A stretch of DNA of 64,000 nt, taken from Arthonia radiata (Eukaryota > Ascomycota > Arthoniomycetes > Arthoniales > Arthoniaceae). The DNA lies in the NCBI GenBank assembly GCA_002989075.1, contig PSQN01000002.1, positions 1,442,097 to 1,506,096 of the forward strand, read 5' to 3'. The notes under the pieces are model-generated. The model was not told the DNA's origin, made no database searches, and saw only the letters and a program-made list of their open reading frames with translations. The translations under genes were made by a program, and so were the position numbers. This document shows positions 46,399-57,584 of the stretch, piece by piece (within the stretch, counting starts at the first letter, position 1; each line of letters begins with the position of its first letter).

Positions 46399-49115
46399 TC
46401 AAAACACCGCCGCCAGCCCGTTCTTCGAGTGTCTCTTAGAAAAGCGTTTCCGCCCTTTGATGCTGTCGTCGTCGTCGCCGCCTTGGACGGGCTTGCGCAG
46501 GATGTTATGCCTGTGGGGTAGCATTGAGGTTCCGAGGTTGGAGTCGGAGGGGTCCATGGTGGACATGCCGGTGGGGCTGGTGGCGGACATGCCGTCGAAG
46601 ACGGAGGCGCCGGAGTAGGAGGTCGCGTTGCTTTGCGACATGTGCTCTTTGGAGGCTTCGACCATGTCGAGCCATTCTTGCGTGGAGCGGACGGAGCTGC
46701 CGGGGTCGCCTGTGTTGGCTTTGGAGTCTTCGAAGGTTAGGTGGCGGTCGCGCTAGCGGGGTTGTCAACATAAGACCTTTTCGGTGGGAAGACTTCTTGC
46801 AGTGTACTTACAGTCATCACACACCACACCGTGTAGCCCTTCGCATCTTGCTGGCTCTTGCACACGACATCGACGTCTGACAACTCAATCAGCTGCTTAG
46901 CCTCCTTTTTACCACCACCTGACGGTGCAAGGATCAGCCGTCCCGCGCTGCTGATCATGACCAGTCTTTCCCTCTTCTTAGAGGCGCTGGCTCCGAAAAG
47001 TCGGGAGAATTTGCTTGGCGTCTCGGTTGGCGTCTCGACAGACGGTGGGCCTCTTGACGTAGGTGAATGCGGTGCAGGTGCTGAAGTGACGACCAGATTA
47101 CCAAGCTTCAATATTCGCTCATTGGGCTTGTTGAGAACGGGCGACCAATCAATGTCTAATTGACTTGGCGGTGCAAGCTCTGTGATCACTCGTGGTTGCG
47201 GTCTTGATGAAGTTGAGCTTGTTGAATTTGGCGCCTTCGTTGATGGCTTGCTTGATGGCGGTGGTAAAGCCTCATTGAGAGGGGCTGAGTTTTGTCTCTG
47301 TGATGCGTGAAGCTGTGCTGACCGAGGAGGAGCATTTGGATTGTGTGCTCTTAGTCGCGGCGGCTTCTGTTTCCATAGACTTTTGCCCCACTGCATGCCC
47401 TCGAAGAAGCGATGTCTTTTGATCCCAGTGATTGGCAATCTATCTGCGGGATTCAGGACCAGTAGCTTTTCGATGAGGTCCTTGGCTGCATGAGGAAAGC
47501 CGTCAGGAAACGTGTAATCCAGATTGACGATCTTTTGAAACGTCTGATACTCGTTTGAAGCTTTGAAGGGCGGCCGCCCTGCCAGTAACTGGTAGATGAT
47601 GCAGCCGAACGCCCATAGATCGCTCGCCTTGCAGGCATTCTTGTTTGTCAGCAGCTCTGGGCTCACATACTCAGCGGTACCAACAAAAGACACTGCGCGA
47701 TCGGTCTCACTGCCATCCAAAGGGTCGTTTGACACAGACACCTGACCAAATTGTGATTGCTGCACAGGCTGTGGGATCTCTAGTATCTTCGCTGTCCCAA
47801 AGTCGGTAATTTTGACATGCATTTGATCATCCAGCAACACGTTCTCCGGCTTCAAGTCCCGATGTATGATTCCTCTTGAATGCATGTATTCTACCGAGTC
47901 GAGGATTTGCGCACCATAAAACCGTGAGCACTCTTCATCAAACGAAGTAGTCTTTTTGAGCACTCCAAGTAACTCCCCACCAGATGCTAGGTCGAGGACA
48001 AAGTATAGTTGCTTCTCGTCTTGAAACGTGTAGTACAGCCTTACAATGCCGGGATGATCCGTGAGCCGGTTGAGCGTGTCCTTCTCGATATTTACGTACT
48101 TCACCTTCTTTTCCTTGATAATGTGTCTCTTGTCCAGGACTTTGATCGCGTATTCGCGATTTGACGACCGATCTGTCGCGGCCATGACTGTGCTGTATGA
48201 TCCTTCGCCCAAAGTACGCCCAAATTTGAAGTCTTTCACGCCCTTCTTCACGACTTTGGTCGTTGTCTTGCCATCCTTTCCGTGTACCTTCTGCACACCG
48301 GACGCAGCACCTCTCTCTTCCCATTCTTGACTTGCCGCAAGAGGCGTATCTTCAGGGTTCGCCAATCCAGTTGTCTGCGAAGCGGCGCGATTGAGTTGAT
48401 AACTATCGCTAGAAATAGGCCCGGAAGGCCGCGAACTTTGCCGCGGAGGGAAGTATTGCTGATTGTGAGATGCAGACGCTGCACCTGGAGTATAGCGTGA
48501 TCCAGAAGCAGCTCTTGGTGTGCCTGCGCCCTGCATTGCCGCTGCCGCCGCGCTCGCCGCGGTTCGTGAGCTGCTTCTTCGTACACTCACGGGCTCGCTT
48601 TGTGACGTATCGCCCCTTAAACGTTGATATGACCCTTCCGGATACTCGGGATATGGCGACCTCGGAGGAGCCATGCCTTGCGCGCTTCGATTGGCCGCAC
48701 CGGCTGGGGGCCGAGAAGTGTGGGGGATGGAACCTGGGTATCGCGAGATAGGTGCCGGATGATCTTGTCCCTGCTGGCCGAATCCTCGCGAATTTCTATG
48801 GCTCAGTCTGCGGTATACATAGGCGGGTTCAGAGGGAGACCGCGGTCGAGGAGAGGTTGTCGGCGATTGTGGATTGGACTGAAAGGCGTAGGCGGTGGGG
48901 TTATAGCCAATGGAGGATGCGACATCTAGGCCAGCCGCAGCGTCAATGTTGGGTCGGTCGTGTGTGAAGCCGTTCTGTGTGACTGGAGAATGCTGTGGAG
49001 AACGAAAGTGTGGGCCGGATGGAGTAGGCGAGATGGAGGTAGACCTGACATCATCGTCCGGATTGGCGATGCGCAGACCTCCCAGGGATTGCGACAAACT
49101 CAGGTCGCCATTCAT
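46399..49115 (-). CDS. PDK1: PDK1/Pkh-type AGC protein kinase with C-terminal PH domain
   Basis: Serine/threonine kinase that phosphorylates the activation loop of AGC kinases (Ypk, Pkc1, Sch9 in yeast) in sphingolipid and cell-wall signalling. Two exons, 49115-46812 and 46752-46399, give about 885 residues. The first 290 residues are disordered and Ser/Pro-rich. The kinase domain is about 295-565: LGEGSYSTV glycine loop, AIKVL with Lys325, HRDLKPEN (418-425), DFGTAK (438-443), SFVGTAEYVSPE activation segment, and WAFGCIIYQLLAG. A PH domain follows (about 665-810; LVMISSAGRLIL and YTVWCVMTRDRHLTFED), and the intron falls inside it after CVMT. The start is ATG 49115; an earlier GTG in frame is not credible. 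The fungal orthologues are Pkh1/2 and ksg1. Confidence 0.93.
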
Positions 49116-50137
49116 AATCACTATTTTACCAGCATTAGAAGGTTGTAAGAATGAGACGACGGCCAGTAGGCCCAGCGGGCGGTTGACGAGGATTGAGTCG
49201 GGTGATTAGGAGGAAGTGGTTCCCCAAACCGGAAGATTGCACTTGGGGCGTTTCGGCTCGAATAGGGGACTCTGCTTCTCCACACCCAACGTTCAAATTA
49301 AAGCGCTGATGATGATCTGGAAGCACGCAGGACAAGGTCTTCATCAGCGGTATCAACCATTCTGCACGGCTGCGGTTACTGTGTTACGTAGGCCTGGTAG
49401 AAATCACTCAAATGACGGCAGGGTACATTAAGGCAGCCCTGTTTTCCAGCAAAAATAGGCCCTGCGTGACCTCCTTCCCTCTTCCTTCTAATGGGGATCT
49501 GAAGCTATCAGATACTTCGCGGCGAAGTATATTCTACGCTGGAGCAGGACACTCGCGATTTGATAGGAGCAGTTCCCCACGGTCGCCGCAGCTGTATTGG
49601 ACGACTTTGCTTGGCAGGTGATCATGTGTGTATGGTATACGGAGACTTGAGTTTTTCAAAGTCCATTGATCTATGCCTAGCATATGCATGGTGCGATGAT
49701 CGAGCATGGCATTACGATGGGACCGCGCAGTCGTATAGGAGACATACATGATGGATGTTTGGTCCCTACACCAGCGGAGCCGTGTCGTCGGAGCTGTGAT
49801 GAATCCTGCAAGGATATTGAACCGACTCCTCGCCCAGATTCGTTCGAGCTGCCTACAATGAGTTCCATGTCCGTGGAGATGTTGTAGGCCCAATTAAGGT
49901 GATGAGAGAGGTAAGTTGAGCTTAACGGAATTCAAAACACGAGAGGAAGCTACGTTCTGGTTGTGCTTGCCAGGTGCTGCGTGCAAAATGGGCGATGCTC
50001 AAAACAGGAAGCATGCTTTCACGCTCCTGCCTCATAGTCACAGTATCTTGAGCAATGCCGCTGCCTATGTCTCGCGAGAGCCTGGCGTCTTCTCTCGTTC
50101 CCTCTCCTTGAATTTTACCTCTTCCTCACATGTCGAT
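49116..50137. promoter_or_regulatory. divergent intergenic region with a 19-bp palindrome
   Basis: 1.0 kb between the kinase start (minus) and the start of the next gene (plus). At 49512-49530 is ATACTTCGCGGCGAAGTAT, a perfect 9-bp inverted repeat around a central base, a plausible dimer-binding site. No gene recognised. Confidence 0.5.
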
Positions 50138-52210
50138 ATGCTCCGTTTACAACCTTCAGAGATCGGCTTGACCGCAGCGGACCTCCAGACGTACAAAAGG
50201 CGGCTTGAGGCTCGTCGTCGCGCACGGTTGCAAGTCCTCAATGGCGAGCTTGTAAGCACGCAACGGTTGCATCCGCGGATACATCGGGGTCCTGCACGCT
50301 CTCGCGATGACGCCTTGACTACCACCTCTGACACAGTCGCCTTATCATACAGCGTTTACGATAGCAGTGGAGATCACATTGTCGATGATGATGTTCAGGT
50401 TGAGATGAACGATGCTGCAGTAAGCGCCGACAGCCTCACGAGGTAGGTCTAGCCAAGACTCCTCAAATATGAGGCTCCAGCTCTCAACGAATGTCAACCA
50501 TATCCGAAGCGGAACTATGTTGAAAAGCAGCAAATCGTCACGGGAAGTGTCAGCTACTTTTGCTAACCTCCAAGCCAGACAAGACCGAGACAGCTCAAGT
50601 CGGCCCCAGGGTAATCGAGTTGCAGGTGATCAGAATGCTCGCTTGCCTATTGATGCCTCCAAGCACTCCAGCGAATCGATGAGCCAGCTCGATGGATCCA
50701 TTGATATACCGCAGGTACACCTGCGAGTACCACAAGGACGGCGGTATCGTCCACGCTCATGGTCCGATCCTCAGCAGACTGACGACACTTCCGACCTGAT
50801 TCAACCTCGACGACGACCAGGTCTCTCAGGCCGCCTTCACGAGCGAGCTTCCTCGGCGCGGACTGGTCAAAGCATTGAGCATCAATCTGCGTACCAAGAA
50901 CTTTTGCTGGGCGGCTTGGACCATCCAGTCATCAATCAAAAGGGTAGCTCTCCCATTGGCCATAATGGCCCGGTATTAGCGGCGTACATGGCACTTCGTA
51001 ACACACAGTCGCCTCTGGAAAGAGTAGCGTCCGCATCCAAGGCTTTGTCTCGAGCGGGTCCTAATTGGCAAATGGAGCTCCCCTTTCGCTTACCAGATCC
51101 TGTGAAGGTTCCAAACGGACGCAGTATTGTCTCTGATGCTTCGGCCGGCCCTTTCACTCCTCCTGGTATCGCCACTTGTACCGAATTCAGCGAAGATTCG
51201 ACCCCGCGCCCAAGCGCACCTCGCTTGACCCCCAGGCAATTACATGGTCGAGACGTTGCAGAGCAAATTACAAAAGCAGACCGTAAAGATCAGCACGGTG
51301 CCACGGACTCTGACGCTCTGACAGCATCATCATCCATCAGCCCAGCTCGTACCACTCTTTGCCGTCGCAATGCTGTCCATCGATCACGAGCCAGCGTCGA
51401 TTCAGTCTCCGACGACGCCACAAGCCGCCGCGGTCGAGACGCCAGTCCCGTTCAGCCACGACCCCCCTCCAGACCCCTACCCGCACTGATTGCTCGCCGT
51501 ACATATGCCAGTCCTCGCCGTCCCAATTCCTCAGATCATCAAAGTCGTCAACTTTTCCATGATGCACTCGAAGGCCAAAAAGCGACATTCTTTCGAGCAT
51601 TAGCGCGTGCGAAAGGCGGCAGCGTGCCTCGAGATGCTGACAGGCGGTGGCTTTCATATCTTGAAGAGCATGGCTTCACACAGTCCGAAAATTATGGGGA
51701 GTCGAACGTGAGCGACGCTTCGCAACCTCCTACTAATGGTGGCCGAGGTCAGACTGAAAATAGCTCGAGTGCTTCACCTCATCGCTATCGTCTCCCTAAC
51801 GGCAAGTCAAAACACCCTGCATCTCTTTTTTTCTTCGCTAACACCTAGCAGACCGGAACACTGGCACCTTCGAATCCTCCACCGAAGACGAGCAGACTCG
51901 GGAGCATCCACATGCACCCAACTTCCAGTTTGCAGTCACGCGCGGCGGTCGCCCAATGACAGAGCTTTCGACTACTGCCATCCCGCAGCGCATGCCTCAT
52001 CGTCCACTACCGCCATTTGCACGACGTCAAAGCGAGCAGGAGAACATGGAGGATGAGGAATTGGAGCGTTTCGAGCATGAACGACGTGCGAGGCTGAGAA
52101 GACTAGAAGTGAGACGACAGGGCGATACGAGTGGGTATGGCGCTGATGGCGAGGACAATGATGAGGATGCCACGCCTCCGCCGTTGGGGAGGTTGGAGAG
52201 GATGATGTGA
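50138..52210 (+). CDS. unknown, largely disordered protein
   Basis: Three exons join in frame: 50138-50442, 50531-51801 and 51852-52210, for 644 residues. The first 50 residues begin MLRLQPSEIGLTAADLQTYK and form a basic helix (YKRRLEARRRARLQVL). The centre is Ser/Pro/Arg-rich and disordered, with SRASVDSVSDDATSRRGRD. A folded-looking patch is ATFFRALARAKGGSVPRDAD with RRWLSYLEEHGF (about 480-510). The C-terminus is a charged helix (EELERFEHERRARLRRLEVRR). I do not recognise a family. The second intron uses a GC donor. The RRxRLxxL-type basic helices near both ends resemble each other and may be binding motifs (inference). Confidence 0.72.
51802..51851 (+). other. GC-AG intron
   Basis: Exon 2 ends AAC G and the intron begins GCAAGT; it ends CTAGCAG and the next codon is completed as GAC. 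The 50-bp length, the perfect GCAAGT donor and the restored frame on both sides support a minor GC-AG intron rather than a sequencing error. Confidence 0.7.
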
Positions 52211-52480
52211 GATCGATAACTTTGTGTTGCTGGATGGTGCGACGGAAGCCGGAAAGGAATGGCTATTGGTAAGGAATACAGACTTGGTCAAGATCCCATT
52301 TTTAGAGGAACATTGTATGGCCTGCGTTCATTGGATGCACGGATTGCTTCACGGAATGGCTTTTGAGCGCGAGACTGGGGGAGATCAATTACCTTGGCGA
52401 CATCGTCTCTGCTGTATCTGTACATATCGTTGGGGGTATCACAAATCACAAACATCCGGGCATCAAGATTTTCTCTGTTT
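52211..52480. other. intergenic between convergent genes
   Basis: 270 bp holding the two 3' ends. No feature recognised. Confidence 0.5.
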
Positions 52481-54409
52481 TCAACCCCACACACCCAGCC
52501 CCGTCCCCTCCTCCCTTCCTCTCCCCACGACTAAACTCACCCGCCCCTTCTTCTCCGGACTCACACCACTTCGCCTCTTCTCAGGGCTCACCCCACTCCT
52601 TCTCTTCTCAGGACTGATCCCACTCCGCCTCTTCTCTGGACTCACGCCACTAACCCTCTTGACCGGACTCCCCGTCCTCGCCTCCCTACCCTTCCTGCTC
52701 TCCCTCTCCAGCCCTGCCAGTCCGTGCGTCAAGAGGGCTTCGCGATCGATCTCGACTGCGCCCTTCACGCGGAGCCCGGACATGAGCGAGGCGCCGGCCC
52801 AGGGCCCAAGGGTTTGAACGGCGCGGAGTGTGATTTTCTGGCGGGGCGTGTGGGTTGTGTGCGACGGAGGGAGGTTGTGGAGTTTCGCGTAGATGGGGTC
52901 GGGGAGGGGGGTTTGGGCGGAGAGGGAAAGGGGCTTTTTGGTGGGTTCGGAGGATTGGGCGGCGGTGAGAACGTGTTGTTCCGTTCGGTCGGTGGAAGCG
53001 GGATCGGTCGGCTCGTGCACGATGGTCGTCTCACCTGACGCGAACGAATCTGGTGAATCAGGTGGCGTTGGGCTCTCCCTCCGAATATCAGGCGGTGCAT
53101 TCGGATCAGGTAAACCCGCGATTTCGACGCTAATACCATTCCACTTTTGAGGCACGCGTCCGTAGCTGGCGACGGGGCTCCAGCCTTTCGTGCGGATTAG
53201 AGAGGCCAGATCAGTCATGATGCGGGGTTTGAGGCCAGGGATTGCGCTGCACCCGCCTGTGAAAATTATGCGGGTGAAGAGGTGGCCGCGGATGTCTGGG
53301 GGGAGGCGGAGGAGGGTGGTGTAGAGGAGGGTGGGGAGTGGTGTTAGGTCTGTGTCTGGTGGTGGGGTGGGTGGACCGCGCTCTGGTGAGGGTGTGTTGG
53401 GTGGTGCGGTGGTGGCGAAGAAGGTTGATTCGACCGGGTCGGAGAGGGTGGTGAAGGGGACGGGGAGGATGGTGGATGGAGGAAGTGACGGGAGGGTGAT
53501 GCTGATTGTTGTGTCTTCTGTGTTGGATGCTGGAATGGTGGCTTGTTTGCGACACCATATCATGCGGCGGACGACTTCTTCGACGTCTTCGGCTGTGATT
53601 CCGTGTTGCTTTTCGTGATCCGGTAGGTATTGCTGCAGCAATTGCGCGACCTCCCACGCCAGTCTCTTACCAGCGCCCTGACTACGCTCCATGCGGATTT
53701 CCCGGTACTCGTACAACACCGTAACAACCGTCTCGTGCCAGCCGACGTCAACCACTAGTGCGCTCCGGAGACCGGCTGCGACGGCGCACATGACGCTTTC
53801 GCTCAGTAGCGTCATTGTCGTCGGTTGGGGATAGAGCTGGAACACTTTTTCGAGTATGACTTGCAATAGCGGCTGCGGCATCGCGCTCGACACGACGAGA
53901 TATCCCTGCCGTTTCCTGCCTCCACCCTCGTCCATTACGAGCACGTCCTCCTCATTCGCCTGCCGTACCGCGCGCTCCAGGGTGTCGCCCACCAGTCCCA
54001 TGTCCAAGCCGCGCAGGTCTGGCCGATAGAGCTCGTGCTCCCGTGCCCATTGCTCCACGCCGCCCTCATGCTCAGGCCCGGGCATTTTCCGCCGGCTCTT
54101 GAGGTATTCATGCTGTGGTGTAAGGTACTTTTGGTAGTTGCCTGGGCGTTGCTGCAGTTCCGGTCCGAAGCGAACATGTGAGCGCGGTACGTTCTCTCCA
54201 CCGAGGCCCAGGCGAAGGGCTGTGGAGGAGAGGTGGTAGATGTAGATCTCGTCGTCGGTGCGGAAGGCATTGGGATTTGAGAGGGACGGTGAGCCGAAGC
54301 CTGAGAGCGAGCGGGAGAAACAGGAGGGTGTGCGCGGGCTTGGTGCTGCCGGGTTGGTGGGTGAGGATGGAAGAGGAGGAAGTTTCGCGGGGCCGGACCT
54401 TGTGGTCAT
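52481..54409 (-). CDS. ARP10: actin-related protein, Arp10/Arp11-like dynactin subunit
   Basis: Actin-fold protein of the dynactin pointed-end complex (yeast Arp10, Neurospora ro-7/Arp11), needed for dynein-driven nuclear and vesicle movement. 642 residues, single exon, ATG 54409. After a Pro/Ser-rich start come IYIYHLSSTALRLGLGGENVPR (strand and phosphate loop region), GYLVVSSAMPQPLLQVILEKVF, LLSESVMCAVAAGLRSALVVDVGWHETVV (phosphate 2 loop, with DVGWHET in place of the canonical DxGxxxT), and IIFTGGCSAIPGLKPRI (adenosine loop). The family normally has about 400-550 residues; the excess is a Pro/Thr-rich insert (about 290-360) and a C-terminal tail with a tandem repeat. Assignment to Arp10/11 rather than another Arp rests on overall feel and is less certain than the actin fold. 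Confidence 0.75.
   Translation of the reverse strand: MTTRSGPAKLPPLPSSPTNPAAPSPRTPSCFSRSLSGFGSPSLSNPNAFRTDDEIYIYHLSSTALRLGLGGENVPRSHVRFGPELQQRPGNYQKYLTPQHEYLKSRRKMPGPEHEGGVEQWAREHELYRPDLRGLDMGLVGDTLERAVRQANEEDVLVMDEGGGRKRQGYLVVSSAMPQPLLQVILEKVFQLYPQPTTMTLLSESVMCAVAAGLRSALVVDVGWHETVVTVLYEYREIRMERSQGAGKRLAWEVAQLLQQYLPDHEKQHGITAEDVEEVVRRMIWCRKQATIPASNTEDTTISITLPSLPPSTILPVPFTTLSDPVESTFFATTAPPNTPSPERGPPTPPPDTDLTPLPTLLYTTLLRLPPDIRGHLFTRIIFTGGCSAIPGLKPRIMTDLASLIRTKGWSPVASYGRVPQKWNGISVEIAGLPDPNAPPDIRRESPTPPDSPDSFASGETTIVHEPTDPASTDRTEQHVLTAAQSSEPTKKPLSLSAQTPLPDPIYAKLHNLPPSHTTHTPRQKITLRAVQTLGPWAGASLMSGLRVKGAVEIDREALLTHGLAGLERESRKGREARTGSPVKRVSGVSPEKRRSGISPEKRRSGVSPEKRRSGVSPEKKGRVSLVVGRGREEGTGLGVWG
52547..52676 (-). 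repeat. in-frame minisatellite at the C-terminus of the actin-related protein
   Basis: A 27-bp unit, here four to five copies, encodes the tandem peptide RRSGVSPEK (variants ISPEK and KRVSGVSPEK). The unit length is a multiple of three, so copy-number change would keep the frame. Each unit contains an SPEK/SPxK candidate CDK site. Confidence 0.85.
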
Positions 54410-54700
54410 GGTTGCGGAGGTGAGGACTGGAGGTGGTTGGACCGAGAGGATGCTATCGTTGCCTTTTCATCGATTTGAAGTCCGTGCAGCACGATCGCAT
54501 TGCGATCCACTTCTTTCATTGAAACCGCATCACTAGATCATATCAAAATTAACGAGTCGCTGACGCGGTCGCGTCGAGCTCTTCGATCTAAGAGCCGCTA
54601 TCTCCGGCGAAGAAGGGTCCATAGCAACGGGTGTAAACATTGAATCATCGAACCGCATCACTCCGCCTACGTTGCGGAGTCAATGCTATTCTAGAATAGG
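54410..54700. promoter_or_regulatory. 291-bp bidirectional promoter
   Basis: The actin-related gene (minus) and the resolvase gene (plus) begin 291 bp apart and face away from each other, so they must share this region. No individual factor site could be assigned with confidence. Confidence 0.6.
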
Positions 54701-57584
54701 ATGGGCATCAAAGGGTATGTTGGTGACTGTTATGGGTTTATTAGAGTCGCTTCTGACCTCGTGCTAGTATATACCAGGAGATCGGTCCTGGGAGGCGGGT
54801 GGCGCTCTCAAGACTAGCTGTTGAACATTATGAGAAGCATGGCCGACCGCTTCGGCTGGCTATCGACATTTCTATATGGCTCTTTCAAATACAGTCTAGC
54901 AAAGGTGCGCACGCTCATGATTCATTTCGATCAGTGACTGATGTTCAGCAGGCGGCACCAACCCTGCCCTTCGGACCTTTTACTACCGCCTTCTTCGTCT
55001 GATCTCACTCTCGATACATCCTCTATTCGTTTTCGATGGACCAAACAAACCCCCGTTCAAGCGCAATAAGCGCATTGGGCCTAATGTTGCGTCCATCCCG
55101 GAGTTCCTGGCGAAGCAGCTCCTCAAGCAGTTCGGCCTCCCTTTTCACCTTGCGCCGGGTGAGGCGGAAGCAGAATGCGCGGTATTGCAGCAAAAAGGCG
55201 TGGTAGATGCCGTGCTTTCAGAAGATGTTGATACACTCATGTTCGGCTCTGGGCTGACATTTCGAAGTTGGAGTCCAGAGCCAACTGTGAAGACCAAGTC
55301 GCCAACGCACGTCAACATTTACGATGCTAAAGAGACGAAAGAAACCGCGGGTCTGGACCGACAAGGCATGATACTGGTAGCCATGATGAGTGGCGGAGAT
55401 TACATCCCAGAAGGCGTGCCAGGGATTGGACAGAAGACGGCCTGCGAGGCTGCACGAGCGCGATTTGGCGAAGATTTGTGCCGCATCAAGAAAGGCGACA
55501 AGAAAGCGATCGCGGAGTGGAAAGAGAGGTTGGTGCATGAGCTGAAGACAAATAAGAGCAAGTACTTCAAACAGAAGCACAAAACCCTGGAAATCCCAGA
55601 GGACTTTCCAAGGACGGATGTGCTTGGCTACTACACAAACCCCGTAGTGTCTTCTGGCGACAAGGTGGAGCAGCTGAAGACCACAGTTTTATGGGATCAA
55701 GAGTTCGACATTTCAGGGTTACGCACATTTTGTGCGGAAGCATTCGATTGGGTGTGCATCAGCGGTGCGAAGCACTTCATCCGCAATCTGTCGAGAGCGT
55801 TGCTCGTACGATCTCTGCGTATGCGAGCAGACGAGCCGAGCTCCGATGATACCTACGAAGTCGCAACAAGAGAAGCGCTGTTGGTCAAGACTATCCACGC
55901 TCGCAGACAACATCCCTCTACGGACAACATTGACGAGTTGCGCATCGGCTTCAGACCGCTTGACATTGTTCCGATCGACCTCGATGCGGAAGAGCCCGAT
56001 CCTGAGCAGGCTATCGAAGGTGTTGAATCTGATGAAGAAGGCGCCAATGAACTTGAGGACGCTGCTGAGCCCGGTGAAGAGCCGGCCTCACCCCGAAAGA
56101 AGCGAAAGACAACCGCATATGATCCTGCATCTATCGTCAAGGAGTGGGTCTTCGAGACTTACATAAAAGTTGGTGTGCCTCTCAAAGTGCAAGATTGGGA
56201 AGAGTCGTTCCGGAATGCCAAGAAGTATGAGTTGATGAAGAACCAACGTAGGCGCGTTGAGAAGGAAGCAAAAGGCAAAAAGACTCGAGGCGGTATGGAA
56301 AGAGGCGCTCTGGACGGTTTCACCAGAGTGACCAAACCAGGCATAAGGTCGACAAAGAGTCCTACGCCGGTGTCTCTCACTCAGCCTCTGTCTGCGCCGA
56401 AAGTTGATGAGATGGAGCCAGTACCACTTACACAGCCCAATCGGTGTTTTCGTCCCCAAGGAAATGCCCAAGCCAGCAGTCTTTCCCAGAACCTCAAAAG
56501 TTCCTTTCGTGCCCCACCAATCATACCATCCTCTTCTCCGGCTCCTGAAGAGACCATTCATCCACCAGCTACCATCGATCTGCTCTCTTCCCCGCCGCAG
56601 AGATCTGTCGTGCCTAGTAAGAGACCGCTTCGAAGAGCAACATCCGACCCATTCAAGCTTGTCGATGATAAGGATGTCAAGCCGAGCAGTCAACTTGCCA
56701 ATGCCATCTCAGACCGCACGCTGCCTGCAGGAGTCTCACCCAAATCTCAGTCTCGTCGGTCGAACTTTCGCCGAACACATACACTTCCGGAGCCTCCAAG
56801 CTCTGCACCGTACGAGCTGGCACAATCACTGCCTTCACAACGTGGATCGTTTGGAGAGGCAACGTCCCCTTCTTCTCGAGCCTCGGGGACCACCTCTCAA
56901 TCTAAACAAGCTTTCAAGAAACCCAAAGAACTCCCACCAGCGTCGGAAAAGCCCAGTCCCAATGCCACGCCACGCGGCGCGAAGAGAACCCAGAAACGAG
57001 CCGCTGCTTCTCCCTCTAAAGCTATCGAAATCACTTCTTCGCCAGCTACTTCTGCGACGAAAATAAAGCAACAGTCTATTACGAATTTCTTCAACTCATC
57101 CCCACCCGCCTCACCATCACCCGTGAGAACGAGGCGGAAGCGTGAGCTTAGCCCATTCTACGCTAATAGCGGGCGCGATTATGACTATGCAAACTTGCCA
57201 AAGATGTCGCCTTTGAGGCCGGCTGTAGCGTCCGGTGTTGACGTGGCGGACGAGAAGCTTCGCGGAGATGACGACGGTTTTTTAGGCGGAGAGAATGACG
57301 TTGCTGATAGAAAGCCCTGCCGCAGCCCACGACTTGGAAAGATTAGCGATATAACTCGAAGAAAGCCACTGACGGAGACCGCCGCCAACCGCATCCGGTC
57401 GAGCGCGGCCTGGAAAATACATGAGGAGCGTAAGAGAACCGTCAGGCTCAGAGATAGCCTTCAAGGGGCATTCGCGCTTGACAACATCGCAGAAGGTGAG
57501 AGTCCGAAGCCAATTGCAGGCAGTACTCGCAAGGGCAAGCGCTGGCGCGTGAGCGAGCTGGAGCTTCTGGACTTGACCGCCTGA
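54701..57584 (+). CDS. GEN1: GEN1/Yen1-type Holliday-junction resolvase (XPG/Rad2 nuclease)
   Basis: Structure-specific nuclease of the Rad2/XPG family that cuts Holliday junctions and flaps during recombination repair. Three exons: 54701-54714 (only 14 nt), 54768-54904, 54952-57584, giving 927 residues. The N-domain has MGIKGIYQEIGP and LAIDISIW (Asp38), VFDG (Asp78); the I-domain has APGEAEAEC (Glu120, Glu122) and SEDVDTL (Asp141, Asp143); GGDYIPEGVPGIGQKTA (Asp199) opens the helix-hairpin-helix. All seven metal ligands of the family are present. The following region (to about residue 370) matches the GEN1/Yen1 extension rather than FEN1, and the rest is Ser/Pro-rich. A PIP-box-like QQSITNFF lies near residue 757. 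The 14-nt first exon is supported by the conserved start motif and frame. Confidence 0.9.

Noticed and set aside
50443-50473. 31-bp intron giving the shortest join of the first two exons of the 50138 gene
   Set aside because: Too short for fungal splicing; the acceptor at 50530 gives an 88-bp intron in the same frame.
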